Positions 1 through 12,392 of a DNA stretch of 64,000 nucleotides are shown one piece after another. Position 1 is the stretch's first letter, and each line of letters opens with the position of its first letter. The translations under genes were made by a program, and so were the position numbers. Origin of the DNA: Liolophura sinensis (lineage: Eukaryota; Mollusca; Polyplacophora; Chitonida; Chitonidae); assembly GCF_032854445.1 (NCBI RefSeq), contig NC_088302.1, forward strand, positions 42,352,191 to 42,416,190, in the 5' to 3' direction. Under the pieces are notes generated by a model. The model was not told where the DNA came from. It did no database searches and saw only the letters and a program-made list of their open reading frames with translations.

Positions 1-1995
1 ATTTTTTGGCCAAATCCAACAGAAGTCTAGCACTGATATTTATGTTTTTTAAATCTTGTGTCAATCTTTCAATCGGCACATTAAGAGTGTAATGACGAGG
101 TAACGACGCAGAGTCAGGAGGATTATTTGTCCTGGCATTCATAACCCTACAAATTTTCCCCAAGACAGAGGACACTCACTAGGCGACAGGTAGCTGGCAG
201 CGCTATACTAGGGCCCGGCATGGTGGGGCAGAAGTTCAGGTAGAGCTATGCCACAGTCTTTTACTCAGTAGTAAGCGAGTCTTTGTTATGTTGTGCATAG
301 TCTTGGCTGTGTGGTTATGTTATGTGCCGTAAAAATATCGACAATCTGGAATCCCATGTGAACTCCAGGATCAATGTAGGTTTCCAGATTTAGTTACAAC
401 TGCTATAATTACAGTCTTGGTAATTTACCCTGGCGTGGACAAAGGCAGCACATTCCGCTGTGGACAACAGATAATAATAGGACTTCCATTAGTTAGTTAC
501 CTATTTGTATTCCGTTTATAGTAAGCGCCGGTCTATCAGTAACAATTCCGCAGACCCGTGTCGTTGACCATATCATGTGATTTATTACCTGTATCACGCA
601 TGTCAGTGGTACAGGTACAGATGGAAAAAGCCCTTAACAACGTGCGGTTAGAGGGGATGTAGTATAATGGTGACGTCCTATCTACAGATTGAATACCCAA
701 TCACATCCAATTGCATGCTGTTAACCATCTCCATATTTAATTTCCTCGAACCCGTTTCCTGTAAGTGCACAGTTACGCGCTATGTCAGTCTGACCCACTA
801 CCACCGGTCAGAAGGCATGGAGGCTTGAAAATCAGTGAGAACATTGTTCAGTGAGTACACTGGGGATGACAAAGCTGGTAATTAGTTGTTACTGCTAAGG
901 TCAGTTACCGAGTGGGTAAGGCATGTATTTAAACTACCTTTTCCCTAAGGCCTGAGCGAACAGACTGGAAATTCAAGAAAACCACCCTAATAAGTACCTT
1001 TTGCAAAGAGTTAGAGTTGCCTGTGAAGGTGATACCATTCAAAATCTGTAACAAAGTTACAAGGATATTTTGCCATAGCATAACCTTCCCTTTAGAGATA
1101 CTTTTAATCAATGCTTTAAGTTGTAAGATTTTTGAGCACTGAAACAATGTGCTTAGGGTTGGTTTTTGATGAGGTTTTGCAGTTTCCTAATATTACATGT
1201 AGCTGTTTAGTTTTCAGAAATGAATCATAAGAAAAAAGCGGCGAATGTTCCTGCTCCGTTTTGGGCAAGATGGAACAGGAATTTTCAAGACTGTCGTAAC
1301 TTATTTTAAGCCACACAATCTCACCTACAGCCAAATCTAGTATCCACCATCCTGTACTGTTTTGTTGCTGACTAGATGTGAAGACAAGCTAGTCCATTGA
1401 CCTCTCTTTGACTGAAGAGGTCAAACTTCAGTACCAATCAAAATTGTCGTCTCAATCAAGAAATAAATGAAAAAGCCAACTGCATGGTCCAAAATACAGA
1501 AGCATCTATTCTCAGGGTCAATACTGAGCAGACTAAGACTAGGTATGTCTTCATATCTGTTAAGTGACAAACCGGTATTTAGGGAGCGAATAAGCGTACT
1601 ATATTAGTCTGCTTCTTTTAAGTTATCACCTATATTCAGTAAAAGCATTAATAACCAAAATTGCTTTCGTCGGTGACACCTCCAATACGACACACAAACT
1701 GAAACGTTTACATTATTTAACAAAGAAAATGCATTTGGGACAAAATTAAGTTCTAATTCATAATGTTAAGCGCCATAAGGTTGTTTTCGATACTTAGGCC
1801 TCATTACCTCAAGTGAAATTTCAATTATTAAAAAAGAAGTGGCATGTCGGTTAATTGGAGTGGAGAGCAATCTGTTTTATTATAGCTGCACCCTCAGCGA
1901 TTAAAACAACCTCCAGGCAGCAAGAAAACCTAAAATACTGTCTCTGCGAATGAACTACATAATTTTTTACAACAAAATTTCCTAATTTCGAGCAC
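1..1995. other. Non-coding stretch, nothing recognised
   Basis: I see no exon with paired splice sites, no repeat array and no SINE motif here. Short open frames on both strands lack any family resemblance. Confidence 0.5.
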
Positions 1996-2144
1996 GAAGG
2001 AAGATGTTCCAACAATCTGCGGATGGTCTTGGGTTTCCCTCGGGTCCTGTCCGGTTTCCTCCCACTATAATACTGGCCAACGTCGTATAATTGAAATATT
2101 TTTGACTACAGCGTAAAACACCAATCAAATAAATAAATAAATAT
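1996..2144 (+). mobile_element. SINE family A, 3' half
   Basis: This is a diverged, 5'-truncated copy of the commonest repeat in the window. It keeps the segment from the 'ctgcggatggtc' motif through the 'gtaaaacaccaatcaaat' end and an AAAT tail. The tRNA-like head with A and B boxes is absent. Confidence 0.8.
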
Positions 2145-2504
2145 AAATCCTGCCTTGGAACCCAAAAGACAAACTGTCTATATAGGATTGCAAACGGCAA
2201 AGTGCAATTCATTTATGAAAAAGTCAACTGGTCAAAATGTTCAAATTTCGAGAAAATTGTTGTCACTACTTTTCTCCTGTTATTCTATGAGATTGTGGAT
2301 GCTTTCTTTGTGACAATAATTCATTTAAATATTTATTTGAATAAATTATCTTTAGGCGGTCCAGGTTTATGCCATTTGGTTCACAAATTCACAATACACA
2401 TACAGTAAAATACCAGAAAATTTTAGCATTAACGTCACTGTGAATTTAACCTGAGTTTGTCTCTATTTTCACGTGTCGGTCTGTTTGTACTGTTGTCGTC
2501 ATGT

Positions 2505-2536
2505 AAGTCTGTCTGTCTGTCTGTCCGTCGGTCTGT
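2505..2536. repeat. TCTG tetranucleotide microsatellite
   Basis: About seven TCTG units, the last ones decayed. Confidence 0.8.
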
Positions 2537-4149
2537 TCACCCGTCACACCTTTGTCGTTAGCAAGATACCCCGACTACGGTTATATTACTGATGTTTAAG
2601 TATTAGACTCAGAAACTTGTTAAATTCGGACCTCATTTGTCAATCATTTTGGCGGCCATTTTTAATTCAACGAAAGTGCCATTGTTTCGCTAACTACATA
2701 GTTGATTATTTGAAGACTTTTATTATATGGGTATTGAGAATTATTTTATCTTTAACTTGCCAAAGACGAAAAAAATAACTAATATTTCACTTATAATTCC
2801 ACTGTTTGTATATCATAATTGTATTGCAAATCTTAAAAAAACGTTAAAATTTGAAGATCTAAAAGATTTTGCCGGCCATATCTTCAATTTACCAAAAATC
2901 AAAATTGTTTGTATTTCACTTAGAGCTTAATTAATTTCTACAAAGTCTGCTGTGTGGCTTTGGCAAGTAGAGAAACAATAAAATTCTGTCAAATTTAGGT
3001 GCCGTACTTTGTATTGTTTGTTTTACTCGGAACGAATACGATTAAATGATGCTTTCGTGACTTAAATTCTCCTCTCCACATTTGTACTTAACCTGTGTAA
3101 TTTAACTTCGTTTCATTCGTTGTATGTTTGCTACAATTAATTATTCTCAACCCTGTTGTCTTTGACTCTTGCTTCGACATGGGTTATTCTATCGAACGAT
3201 CCATGATGTCAAAACTGCTTGTTAATTATGTCACTATGTCAGGTCAAACTACATTTGGTGTATACCGAAAAACGAGTTTATGCAAACGAGCCAGGACACA
3301 TTTTATGCCAACACATTCGCTTTTCCCCATGACTTACGCGTCTAATGATTATCACTTGTCGGAATCTGAAATGATTCTAGCGCCAGTTGGATTGCTTGCA
3401 AAATTGGTTTGCTGTCAAACGGTATTGGACTATATTGTTCTGCCCACTCACTATAGGTAAATGAATGAACAAGTGTGAATTGATCTGGATAGAGGGGTTT
3501 GGTTACATGGTTACACATACGGTATACTGGTGATGTCCTCTGAGGAGTCAGATATTGGTTCCATGCCTTGGCCCGCTTTACTATCAACAAGGGAGACAGA
3601 GTTCATTACTAAAGCATGATGAGGGCATATGAGGGCTATAGTCTGACTATATTTGCGAAGGGATTTAAAGGAATGTAGTTAAGGTATAACCCACATTCGC
3701 CGACCCAAGAAGACATATTTACACCGTGTGTTGTAATCATTATACAGGCTTGTCGTAGTGTCAATGTAAATACGGCGGCTAAAGAATCTAACGTGCATTG
3801 GATATTTTTTTTTATTTTCACTATTTCATGATGCAGAATAATCATTGCTCTCTTAAACAAAGCTTCTTTTCTTTTATGCTGGCATCAGAGCCCGAATACA
3901 AAGATGCAACGAAGTTAAGTGTGCTGAGGTATTCGAGCGCTCTCGCATCACATGCATGCTGGCTTCAATGGACTTTCGGTTTCACATGACAGTTTACCTA
4001 ACACTTATCAAGTGTCTCTCGTCAAGTACTCACGACCAACTCTTTTCTTATTCACCTTTCATAACTGAAAAACACAAGATAGCAAGTATCGTGATAAGAA
4101 CTAACAAAACGTTGCATTTTTTGGCTTTCACCTAACCTTTGTCAGTTTA
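2537..4149. other. Non-coding stretch, nothing recognised
   Basis: AT-rich DNA. One 110-codon open frame (3128-3460, plus) has no domain, no compositional bias and no splice context, and I do not treat it as a gene. Confidence 0.45.
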
Positions 4150-4178
4150 AGGGTGTGAAGTTGATGACTTCACACCCT
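4150..4178. repeat. Perfect 12-bp inverted repeat (hairpin)
   Basis: The arms 4150-4161 and 4167-4178 are perfectly complementary (agggtgtgaagt / acttcacaccct) around a 5-nt loop. It is not followed by a T-run and has no neighbouring gene, so its role is unknown. Confidence 0.7.
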
Positions 4179-4705
4179 AGAATATACAGAATTACATTCA
4201 CAATTAGAAGTGCTAATACGGTGCTGATTTCATCAGCTAATGACGAGTTTCGAAATTTAAGACGCTTAAGCTAGATGATGACCTACCTAACTACCCTCTA
4301 ATTAAATACATGCATATTTACAGCACTCAGATTCGGTGATATTGTATATTTTACCTAAGCTGAAAAATGTCGACTTCATCTTTGATCTCTCGACATCTCT
4401 GCGTCTCTGAATGGCTGATGTCATATTTCTCTTTATTCCGTTGCCTGTAAAATAGTCATTTCTGTCGTGACATAACGTACATATGGGGCCTACCGGCCCA
4501 CTTCATTAGACGAGGTCCGACTTCTCGTAGTTTCACGTCTCAAAAGCTATTCTCGCATAACGTAATAGCTGCTGTCGAGTGACAAAGGAGGTAATTCAGT
4601 GATGGCCTATTCACGTATTCATGAATTTCAAACTAAAACATAAATTAGGTGTGCTTAAGTGTCTATTTTGATATACCGCAGTATGTGTATAGCATCCCCC
4701 CACAG

Positions 4706-4765
4706 GCGAATGTGTTTGATTTATACGACAAAGTCAGCAAGGCCAGAGTTAACGATATTCTCAAT
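4706..4765 (+). CDS. Probable internal exon, 60 nt, unknown gene
   Basis: A pyrimidine-rich acceptor (agcatccccccacag) precedes 20 sense codons, and a consensus donor (AAT|GTAAGT) follows. The frame that starts at the first base is fully open and reads hydrophilic, beginning ANVFDLYDKVSK and ending NDILN. No partner exon was found within several kb, so the gene is unidentified. It could still be a chance match to splice signals, but both sites are good and the length is an exact multiple of three. Confidence 0.5.
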
Positions 4766-5480
4766 GTAAGTTCCTTTTCCTGTACCTCAGATACATGTAG
4801 TTCACATATATGTAATGCCCTCCACTTTACCTGCTATCTTTTCCGTTATTTTATTTTGATAAACTGTAACTTTGTGCTGCTTGATTAGCATTAAAAACAT
4901 TAGGTAGCTTGCCAATATGCCACTGATACACAAAACGAAGAATCCATGAGTGATGAACTGTATCATGTAAGCTGTATGGTCCACAACCATGCACTACCTG
5001 TATGATCGAATAGGTGGCATTGTATTGCACCATACTGGTTCCTTGCATATGCAATAAATAAAAGCTGTGAGTTGTTGTTGTTGTTTATTTCTTAACTAAG
5101 GAAGCTGTGTTTCTTATTTAATATTTCATTGTCGTTTAAAATAGTATACATCAACAGGTTTTCTTACTAACACAAGTTGATCCATTTCTGTTGGGTGCTG
5201 ACCCAATGTCACTGCTGGTCACAACTCACAAATATACCCTGCTCGTTAGTATTAAGCGTCAAGTCTGACATTCGTATACCACTCGTAAACCGGAAAAGAG
5301 CTTCCCAAGTCGACAATGGCAAGACAGATTTTCCAAATTAACATGCAAGAGCTGTTCCCCAAGGAATGTGTAAAAAATAAATATATAAATTGTAAACAAA
5401 GCTGTTTACATGTAAAAAAGAGGAGCAGTTGTCTGTTTGCAATGAGGTACTGAAGACATTCAATATTCTATATACATGAT
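4766..5480. other. Non-coding stretch, nothing recognised
   Basis: Nothing supportable. A short GTT microsatellite lies near 5070-5085. Confidence 0.45.
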
Positions 5481-5706
5481 ATCCAAATTAAATTTCGCTG
5501 TGAGTTCAGCCCATGCTGGCTTCCTCTCCGGCCGTACGTGGGAAGGTCTGGTAACAACCTACGGATGGTCGTGGTTTTCCCCCTGCCAGGTTGCTCTGCC
5601 CGGTTTCCTTCCACCATAATGCTCTCCGCCACCGTATAAGTAAATTATTCATGAGTGCGGCGTAAAACACCAATCAAATAAATAAATAAAATCCAAATTA
5701 AATTTC
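5481..5706 (+). mobile_element. 5'-truncated SINE family A with 16-bp target duplication
   Basis: The SINE body spans 5497-5690. It starts inside the B-box region (ctgtgagttcagcccatg) and ends in an AAAT tail. Perfect 16-bp direct repeats (atccaaattaaatttc) flank it at 5481-5496 and 5691-5706. Truncation together with an intact target duplication shows it was inserted this way by target-primed reverse transcription, rather than truncated later. Confidence 0.92.
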
Positions 5707-6671
5707 AAACTCTTAAGACAGCGAGTACTGATACAAGCGTCTGAATCGCAGCTTGTCTTTCTGATTGCATGACTTATATAATGATGACCAAGCGTGCATT
5801 ATCCTTCTGATGTAGTCTAAACATGATCCTCCATTCAAACCAACTTTAGGAGATGTAAGGTTTCAATCTGCCAATCAGTCTTGATTACCGCTCTCACTGG
5901 AATGTCAGTTTGAAGATATCGGCTTGATTTGGGGACATTCTGCAGCTCGTCCATAAGCTGTACAGTTGCCACTGTCAGTTTTGTCAGTTTTGTTTTTCCA
6001 GATCAGTATCAGTTTCCCAGCAGTACATCAATCCGACATTAAATCATACTTGTTCTTAAGCACTCCTAAATGACTGTTGAGAAATGCTGTCTTACTTTAT
6101 CACATGCACCTTTCGAATGGGGAAAATATGCTACGTGCTTTAAAGAAGTTTCAAAGATTAGTCAAAGAAAAGATAAATTTACGAAAGATAAAGAATGTAA
6201 ACCGAAACAAGGTACATACCTTTATGAGGTATATTTAGCGTACTCTATCTGTGTTTTCATGTGAGTTAGTAGCTATTTTGCTTTCATCGAAGTTTTTGGC
6301 CTACCTTCGACCGATAAGGGCAGTTATTTTCTCCAAATCCTTAAGTGCTCTGCAAGCTATTAAATATTTTGTTTGGCAGAAGTCGTCTGTGCTGGTATTA
6401 CAAATCTTAATGTTAATCACAAATTTATTTTACTAATGTATGCCTAGCCTGGGTTCCAGCTTATGTTGGTGTGGACGTGAATTTAGTAAGCCGACGCTTT
6501 GGCAAAAAAAAAGCACTGAATTCTCCTGATGTCTCCTTTCCTGTTAAAATTAACCGTTCAGATTTTTTCTCTAAATCTAGCAAATATTTTTATGTACTAT
6601 GACAGGACATTTGGGGCTTTGCAGATGGTAGCAGGTTTTTTACGAACTGTAACCCTCAGTGGTTCATGTAC
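5707..6671. other. Non-coding stretch, nothing recognised
   Basis: Acceptor-like tracts occur near 6000, but the frames behind them close quickly. Nothing else was recognised. Confidence 0.45.
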
Positions 6672-6693
6672 TATATATATATATATATATATT
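6672..6693. repeat. TA dinucleotide microsatellite
   Basis: About eleven TA units, directly abutting the tail of a minus-strand SINE. Confidence 0.85.
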
Positions 6694-6850
6694 TGATTGA
6701 TTGAATTATTTGATCGGTGTTTTACGCCGTACTCAAGAATATTTTACTTATACGACGACCGCTATAATTATGGTGGGAGGAAACCGGGCAGAGCCCGGTG
6801 GAAACTGCTGACAGACCTTCCCACGTACGGCCGGAAAAGAAGCCATCATG
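6694..6850 (-). mobile_element. SINE family A, 3' half, minus strand
   Basis: Reverse complement of the family A 3' region: the gtgttttacgccgtactcaag end, the cgacggcc/gcattatgg block, the cccacgtacggcc block and the start of the 'catcatg' segment. The tRNA-like head is missing. Confidence 0.85.
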
Positions 6851-7992
6851 TATATAAATATAGCATATATGCGTACATGACACGTGCCATAAGTAATAAC
6901 AATCAATTGTAAATCGCGCATGCCGTTCTCCGTGTTAATTTAAGGTGTGAACTTTCTGTAATTTCTAGGTGTGTCGGAATTTTAAATATGCGCGGTAGAT
7001 GGCCATGGGAAAACAAAAGAATGACCTACAGGTACACGGTTACAATGAATCCATGACATTTAAGCGCTTGACATTTCGGTGCGCAAGATTTCAGCACAAT
7101 TACAAACGCAACAGTTCGGCATGCACATGGTGATTTAGCCCTCTACTAACAAGTATCGTTTACCTAGAAATACGTAATAGAATCAAATACAGAAAGTTAT
7201 CCCAACAGAATGTACATTTCATATACATTTAAACGTGCTTGAATGTGAATACACATATAGCCAATATAGCAATCAGTTCTGGACTAAACTGAAAAAAAGA
7301 CATCTGAGAACACATGCACTGTAGCCTATGCGCTATATACATGTCACCTACCTTCAGTGAAAATCTAATGAAAATCTAACAACCTTATCAAGAGTAATTG
7401 TGAAAATAATAACCCGACTGAAATTAAAACTGCATGTCCAAGTTTAGATGATAAGCAAGATGTATACTATACACTCCGTAAAGGAAGTAGGTTCAGTACT
7501 TTAGGAAGAGTAGCATGGACAAAATTTGAACACATGAAAAAGCACCGTTGCGTGAAGTCCTAAACGGGGGTAATAATGGAAATAATCACACTATTGCTAT
7601 CAAACTTAGCCACGCTCAAGTTCAGATAGGAAAGATACATGGTAAGTTTCAGTAAAATGGACAGACGGACAAACAGGGCGATCTGAGTAAACCTTCTGAC
7701 TTTGTCGAGGGGATTAGAAAACGTCAACTTTATTTTTGAGCTGTTGTTGCTGGAAGTGAAGTCATAGCGTTTTGTCACTTAGGGAACCAGCGCGAGGTGG
7801 GGGGGGGGGAGAGGTTAGTAATATGCAAACGGATTTTGCTTCTCTCCAAAACAGACAAAATTCTCACATATATCTAGGTGCAATATAATAAAGAAGAAAT
7901 CTATAGTCTACCATCGACCTATGGTGTCTATGTGGCAGTGTGATTCAGTCAGTGCTCTCTCACTCTTCAGTTCGGCGGCAACTCTTTGAGCC
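6851..7992. other. Non-coding stretch, nothing recognised
   Basis: No exon or repeat recognised apart from a short G-run (7800-7809). Confidence 0.45.
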
Positions 7993-8404
7993 AACTGCGC
8001 ATGCGTAACCTGTGTTGACGGCAGGGCATGTGGGCGTGTGTGAAGGAGAGAGGGTGTTGGGTATTCAGAGTTAAGGAGTAGATATAACCACAGCATGTTG
8101 AGTAATGTTACCTACTTAAATCAATACCTGTGCTCACTTTGACAGCCGATACTATTATCAGGCAATATACAAAGTTATCATAAGGCCACAACGAACTGCA
8201 CGAACTGTGCATGCGTAACCTGTGTTGACGGTAGGGCACGTGGGCGTGTGTGAAGGAGAGAGGGTGTTGGGTATTCAGAGTTAAGGAGTAGATATAACCA
8301 CAGCATGCTGAGTAATGTTACCTACTCAAATCAATACCTGTGCTCACTTTGACAGCCGATACTATTATCAGGCAATATACAAAGTTATCATGAAGCCACA
8401 ACGA
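7993..8404. repeat. Two-copy direct tandem duplication, about 210 bp period
   Basis: 7993-8194 is repeated at 8203-8404, starting at aactg(c/t)gcatgcgtaacc and ending at ccacaacg. Only a handful of substitutions separate the copies, so the duplication is recent. No coding potential is shared. Confidence 0.9.
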
Positions 8405-8940
8405 TTAAAATTATTTATCATACAACCCGGAGGCTTATTAGTACATTATGTTTTATGATTCGGTTATTTCAATCAGGCGATTTTCCCGGTATTGCTATGG
8501 CGACCGTGGCATTGATGACAAACAAGATAGTGACGTGTCTTTAGTTATGGAGAACCCGAATTTGTTGCTGCCGTGTAAACCACAGTAAAAGCCCGCGCGA
8601 GGCGTCCGGAAATGACAAACCGAAATAATTGACTTGTAACAGTTTTATTTTTATTTTATCATTTTTTTGTGTATAATACAGGAGATAAGACCCTTTGAAT
8701 GGGTCGATGTAGACTATTACAAGCCTTTATGTGTACTACAGTTTTGCTATTTGTCTTCCGCATCGATCTTCAGGCCTCCATCAAAACATTGAAAAAGCCA
8801 TCAATGTACCTTTTTCTTTCGGTTGTACATCTATATGTTGCATGCATTTAGTGTTCAGTCATCACTTATCATTTCTGCCATTCGTCGACCTTAATTAAAA
8901 TCGAACCATTTTGAAAATGTCCTTAACACACGTATTAAGT
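8405..8940. other. Non-coding stretch, nothing recognised
   Basis: No supportable feature. Confidence 0.45.
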
Positions 8941-9107
8941 CATGTTGGCCATACCTCTCTGGCCGTACGTGGGAAGGTCTGGTAGTAATTTGCGGATGGT
9001 CGTGGATTTAACCGGACTGAGCCCGGTTTCCTCCCACAATAATACTGGCCACCATCGCATAAGAGAAGTATTCTTGAGAACGGAATAAAACACAAATCAA
9101 ATCAAAT
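8941..9107 (+). mobile_element. SINE family A, diverged 5'-truncated copy
   Basis: Begins at the catgctggcttcc-equivalent block and runs through ggccgtacgtgggaaggtctgg to a decayed tail (aaatcaaatcaaat). Confidence 0.82.
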
Positions 9108-9924
9108 AACACACGTTTGCTGATTAGCGCTAACTCTCTTGTCTCACAGTAACGTTAAGACATAATTATCTAAAGCTGACCCCATGGCACTTCAGTTTAA
9201 TCTGTAATTATGAACACATAATTTTGAAGCTTGAGTTTGTTGTAATAATGACTTTGTTGTAATAATGTTTGGATGTTGTTGTGTATTTACAGAATAATAA
9301 AACATCATAGCGAGGATAATAAAAAGAATTTATCAACTAATTCGAAACATTTATTTTAAGATTTGCTCTTTATTGATTGTAGAACAGAGGAAATTCCGTC
9401 ATCTGTGTCAGTCACATTGACAGCATGCTGTGGTTAGTTTCCAAGGTGGCGGCTAGGCTTGCGTAAGCGGAGTACCATAGCTATTGCTTAAAAAGTCAGC
9501 TTTGGTACCTTATATTATCAGTCTGTCTCAGTGTTTTGCGTGTTACATCAAGTTCCATGGTTAAATAACAAATAACCTCAAGGTTATTGAATACTTCAGG
9601 AACAGTACGTACTGATAGAGACTAATGGAAAAGCTTTAAGCAACTCCTCCACTACAGGTCAGTGTCAACATCTAACCGTGCAAGAAAATGATGAATGCAC
9701 TTATACCTAGTTTGATTGCAAATCTTTTTGAAATATTCATACGGCTAATCATTGGCTGTTGCCGTGCAGTATGTTTATCGTTAGCCAATCGCATCGTCCT
9801 AATGCCCGTCGGGTTAACAAATACAAGGAAGATATCATGCTTTTGACAAACGTGGATTGCGAAAAAAATACTAAAGTGTAGAAGTTTAAATGAGCTTGGA
9901 AACAGAGGGTTTTTACATTTTTAA
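9108..9924. other. Non-coding stretch, nothing recognised
   Basis: Only a short repeated 'tttgttgtaataatg' pair near 9236-9268. Confidence 0.45.
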
Positions 9925-10650
9925 TCCCTCAGAGGCTGCAGACTCCCATGGTATAAAAAAAACTTGTAATGATATAATGATTACACTATGGGTAGAGCTT
10001 TCTCCTCTTAATGTTAACATTAGTACATTACGAATAGTAAGTGCTGCCCGTAGTGTAACAATACTACACATTGTGTAACACTTGATACCACTGGTGTGGT
10101 AATTGGTACATAGTATTCACAAAGTGCATTCTGCCCATTATACAACGTATGTTACACTATGGGTAATTGGTGTACCTGCTCTGAGGTCGTTTTTTTTTAT
10201 ACTTTTTGTTATTAAAAACATATGACGTATTATTCACACCACCTACACTTTGTAGTGGAAATGTTTACCAAATTTAACTGGTCGGCGAGGAAATCACTGC
10301 CTCTCGCCATGTGTTAGATGTAAAACCGCTAGCCCATCAGCATTCGACATGTGGATCTGAGCTGGAAACCCCCGTGGCCAAGAGTATATAATCTACATGC
10401 ACTTGTACATCGACGACCAATACCCTGGACCAATGAGCCTAGCCTACACCTATTGTAAGCTCATACCAATCAAGCAGCTAATATATCGTTGTGGAAGGTT
10501 TTACGCAATAGGCACAAAGTGGGTTATTGTTACCCAAAGTGCAATGCAAATAGAATGATTACAAGTAACATTTGACACCCGTCATGTAATATTGTTGCAT
10601 TACAGGTAGTAAGTGCTATCCATAGTGTAATGGTTGCTCCATTGCCTGAT
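9925..10650. repeat. Paired palindrome-rich repeat, possible MITE remnants
   Basis: Two blocks (9925-10190 and 10490-10650) share the motif agtaagtgct..c.tagtgtaa and multiple 'acactatgggta' or 'gttacactatgggta' words in both orientations. The left block begins cctcagag and ends ctctgagg, followed by a T-run that mirrors an A-run at the left. This looks like a fold-back non-autonomous DNA element present twice. No target duplication was confirmed. Confidence 0.35.
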
Positions 10651-12331
10651 TTTATTTAAAAAAGCCTTAGACTGTAATTAAATTCAGATCAAGTAAACAA
10701 TTGCTATACAATTCGTTGTCTGTGGGTCCCGCTCTTATTGAGCTATATGGGACATGATTTAAAAAGCGTGTTGGTTCGAGGTACGTCGAATAAGTTTTAG
10801 GCATGTTCAAATATGTAGGCGTATGCCTTATAATACGTTGGTATATGCAATATTGTAGGTGCATGCTGAATATTGTGCACGTATGTTCAATGTGGTAGGT
10901 ATATATCCAATAATGTGTAGAATGTCCAAATATATCCCCTTTTATCTTCCATTGTATCCCAGCCATTTGTATAAAATAACTAAGTTTATGTTTTACTTAA
11001 TTTAAATGTAAGGCAATTATATCCGGGAAAGAATAATTAAAAAACAAATTCTCCATACGGTATGCGTTCAACGGACATTTTCTGGCGACCATGACGCCAT
11101 TTGCGTTTGATTGGCTCGGACTTAAAAGACAACACCTTTGCCCCGCCTCCTCCCTCCCGCCCCAAACAGGTGATTTCACAGTATCCTACTAAGTAAAGTA
11201 ATATTTGATATAGGGCCTAGTTGTTTTTATACTGTTGTCAAGCAGATTTCACCCGAACGATTGAGGCAATCTTGTCAATGAAGGAAAACTACGGGCGGGA
11301 AAATAAGGTTTGGTCGAAGAAATAATAAAAGAGTTCTTATTTTGATTAATTTGCTAATTATTATAATCATTCTTTGAATTTTGTTTTATCATAAAACTCC
11401 TTGCAGATATATTTCCATTCGTCACTGTAACCTGAAAGAAGGGGAGAGAAGTCAATTTCAGTTCGCCACATTCATCACCGCACCTTCGTCGTCTCTTTCA
11501 AATTTTGATAAACCCTACAAACCGTGGAAACCCCAGTTGCAGACCAATTTTTCAATAAAGCTCACGTATACAACGCAACACGGTGTTTGCCAAGGGGAGA
11601 AACAGCGATTGTGGTAACGGTTTTCTGACCGAAGGACAAGCACGGATGTTAAAACAAATCCAACGAATTTCTTTCTCGTGTCTCCTAGGCACCGGAAGTA
11701 GAAGCTGGGTGTTTAAGCAATTAAGAATACAAGTTTCCGGTGTATAAAATTGTGCTCTCTCTGAATATCGGTCATGCGATGGCAATAAACCTCTACACGT
11801 AGCTTCTTGGCTTGATCAATACCAGCTAGAACTCTGCTAGGATAGTGATCTCTGACTACTACTTATACTAGCCAATATTTGTACTTACTCGCTGGGCGCT
11901 CTACATACGAGGAGAGATGAAGTGAGCGGCTATGCTGTGACTTAGTGAGAGGTCATATCTTGCGTCTTCGGTATAGCTTTCCATTAAGGCAGTACTATAA
12001 GTGTATTCATATCTACATTTGGACGCCGTTGTATGACTGTGCTGGCGCTGTAAGAGATGTTCAAAAAAGCCTTTTGCAATCACACATCCTGCACTGAGCA
12101 AAGGAATAATGCTTCCACACTGCCATCAAGGAAGCCTCCAAAATCTAAGACGGCAGTCACACTCTAATAGTAGATAGAGGCAAAACTCGTGCCCTTGATA
12201 TCTCCCGCAGTCTCTTTCTAAATTTGAAAGTAATCGGATCAATTAAAACGATGTTAAACAGTGACAGATTTCAACAAGAATATCTGTTGTCCAACACATT
12301 GTAAATGATTCTAATGGTGTCCTTTGATACA
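10651..12331. other. Non-coding stretch, nothing recognised
   Basis: No exon with two convincing splice sites. A 78-codon plus-strand frame at 11381-11617 has no recognisable motif. Confidence 0.45.
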
Positions 12332-12392
12332 TAGGCAGTCGTCGTATAAGTAAAATATTCCTGAAAACGGCGTATAACACCAATCAAATATG
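12332..12392 (+). mobile_element. SINE family A, 3' terminal fragment
   Basis: Only the last ~60 bp survive: gtcgtcgtataag, aaatattcctgaaaacggcgta and caccaatcaaat. Confidence 0.7.

Noticed and set aside
11888-11925. 12-nt minus-strand microexon near a GTAAGT donor
   Set aside because: A good donor and a pyrimidine-rich acceptor exist, but with 12 nt and no neighbouring exon there is nothing to test it against.
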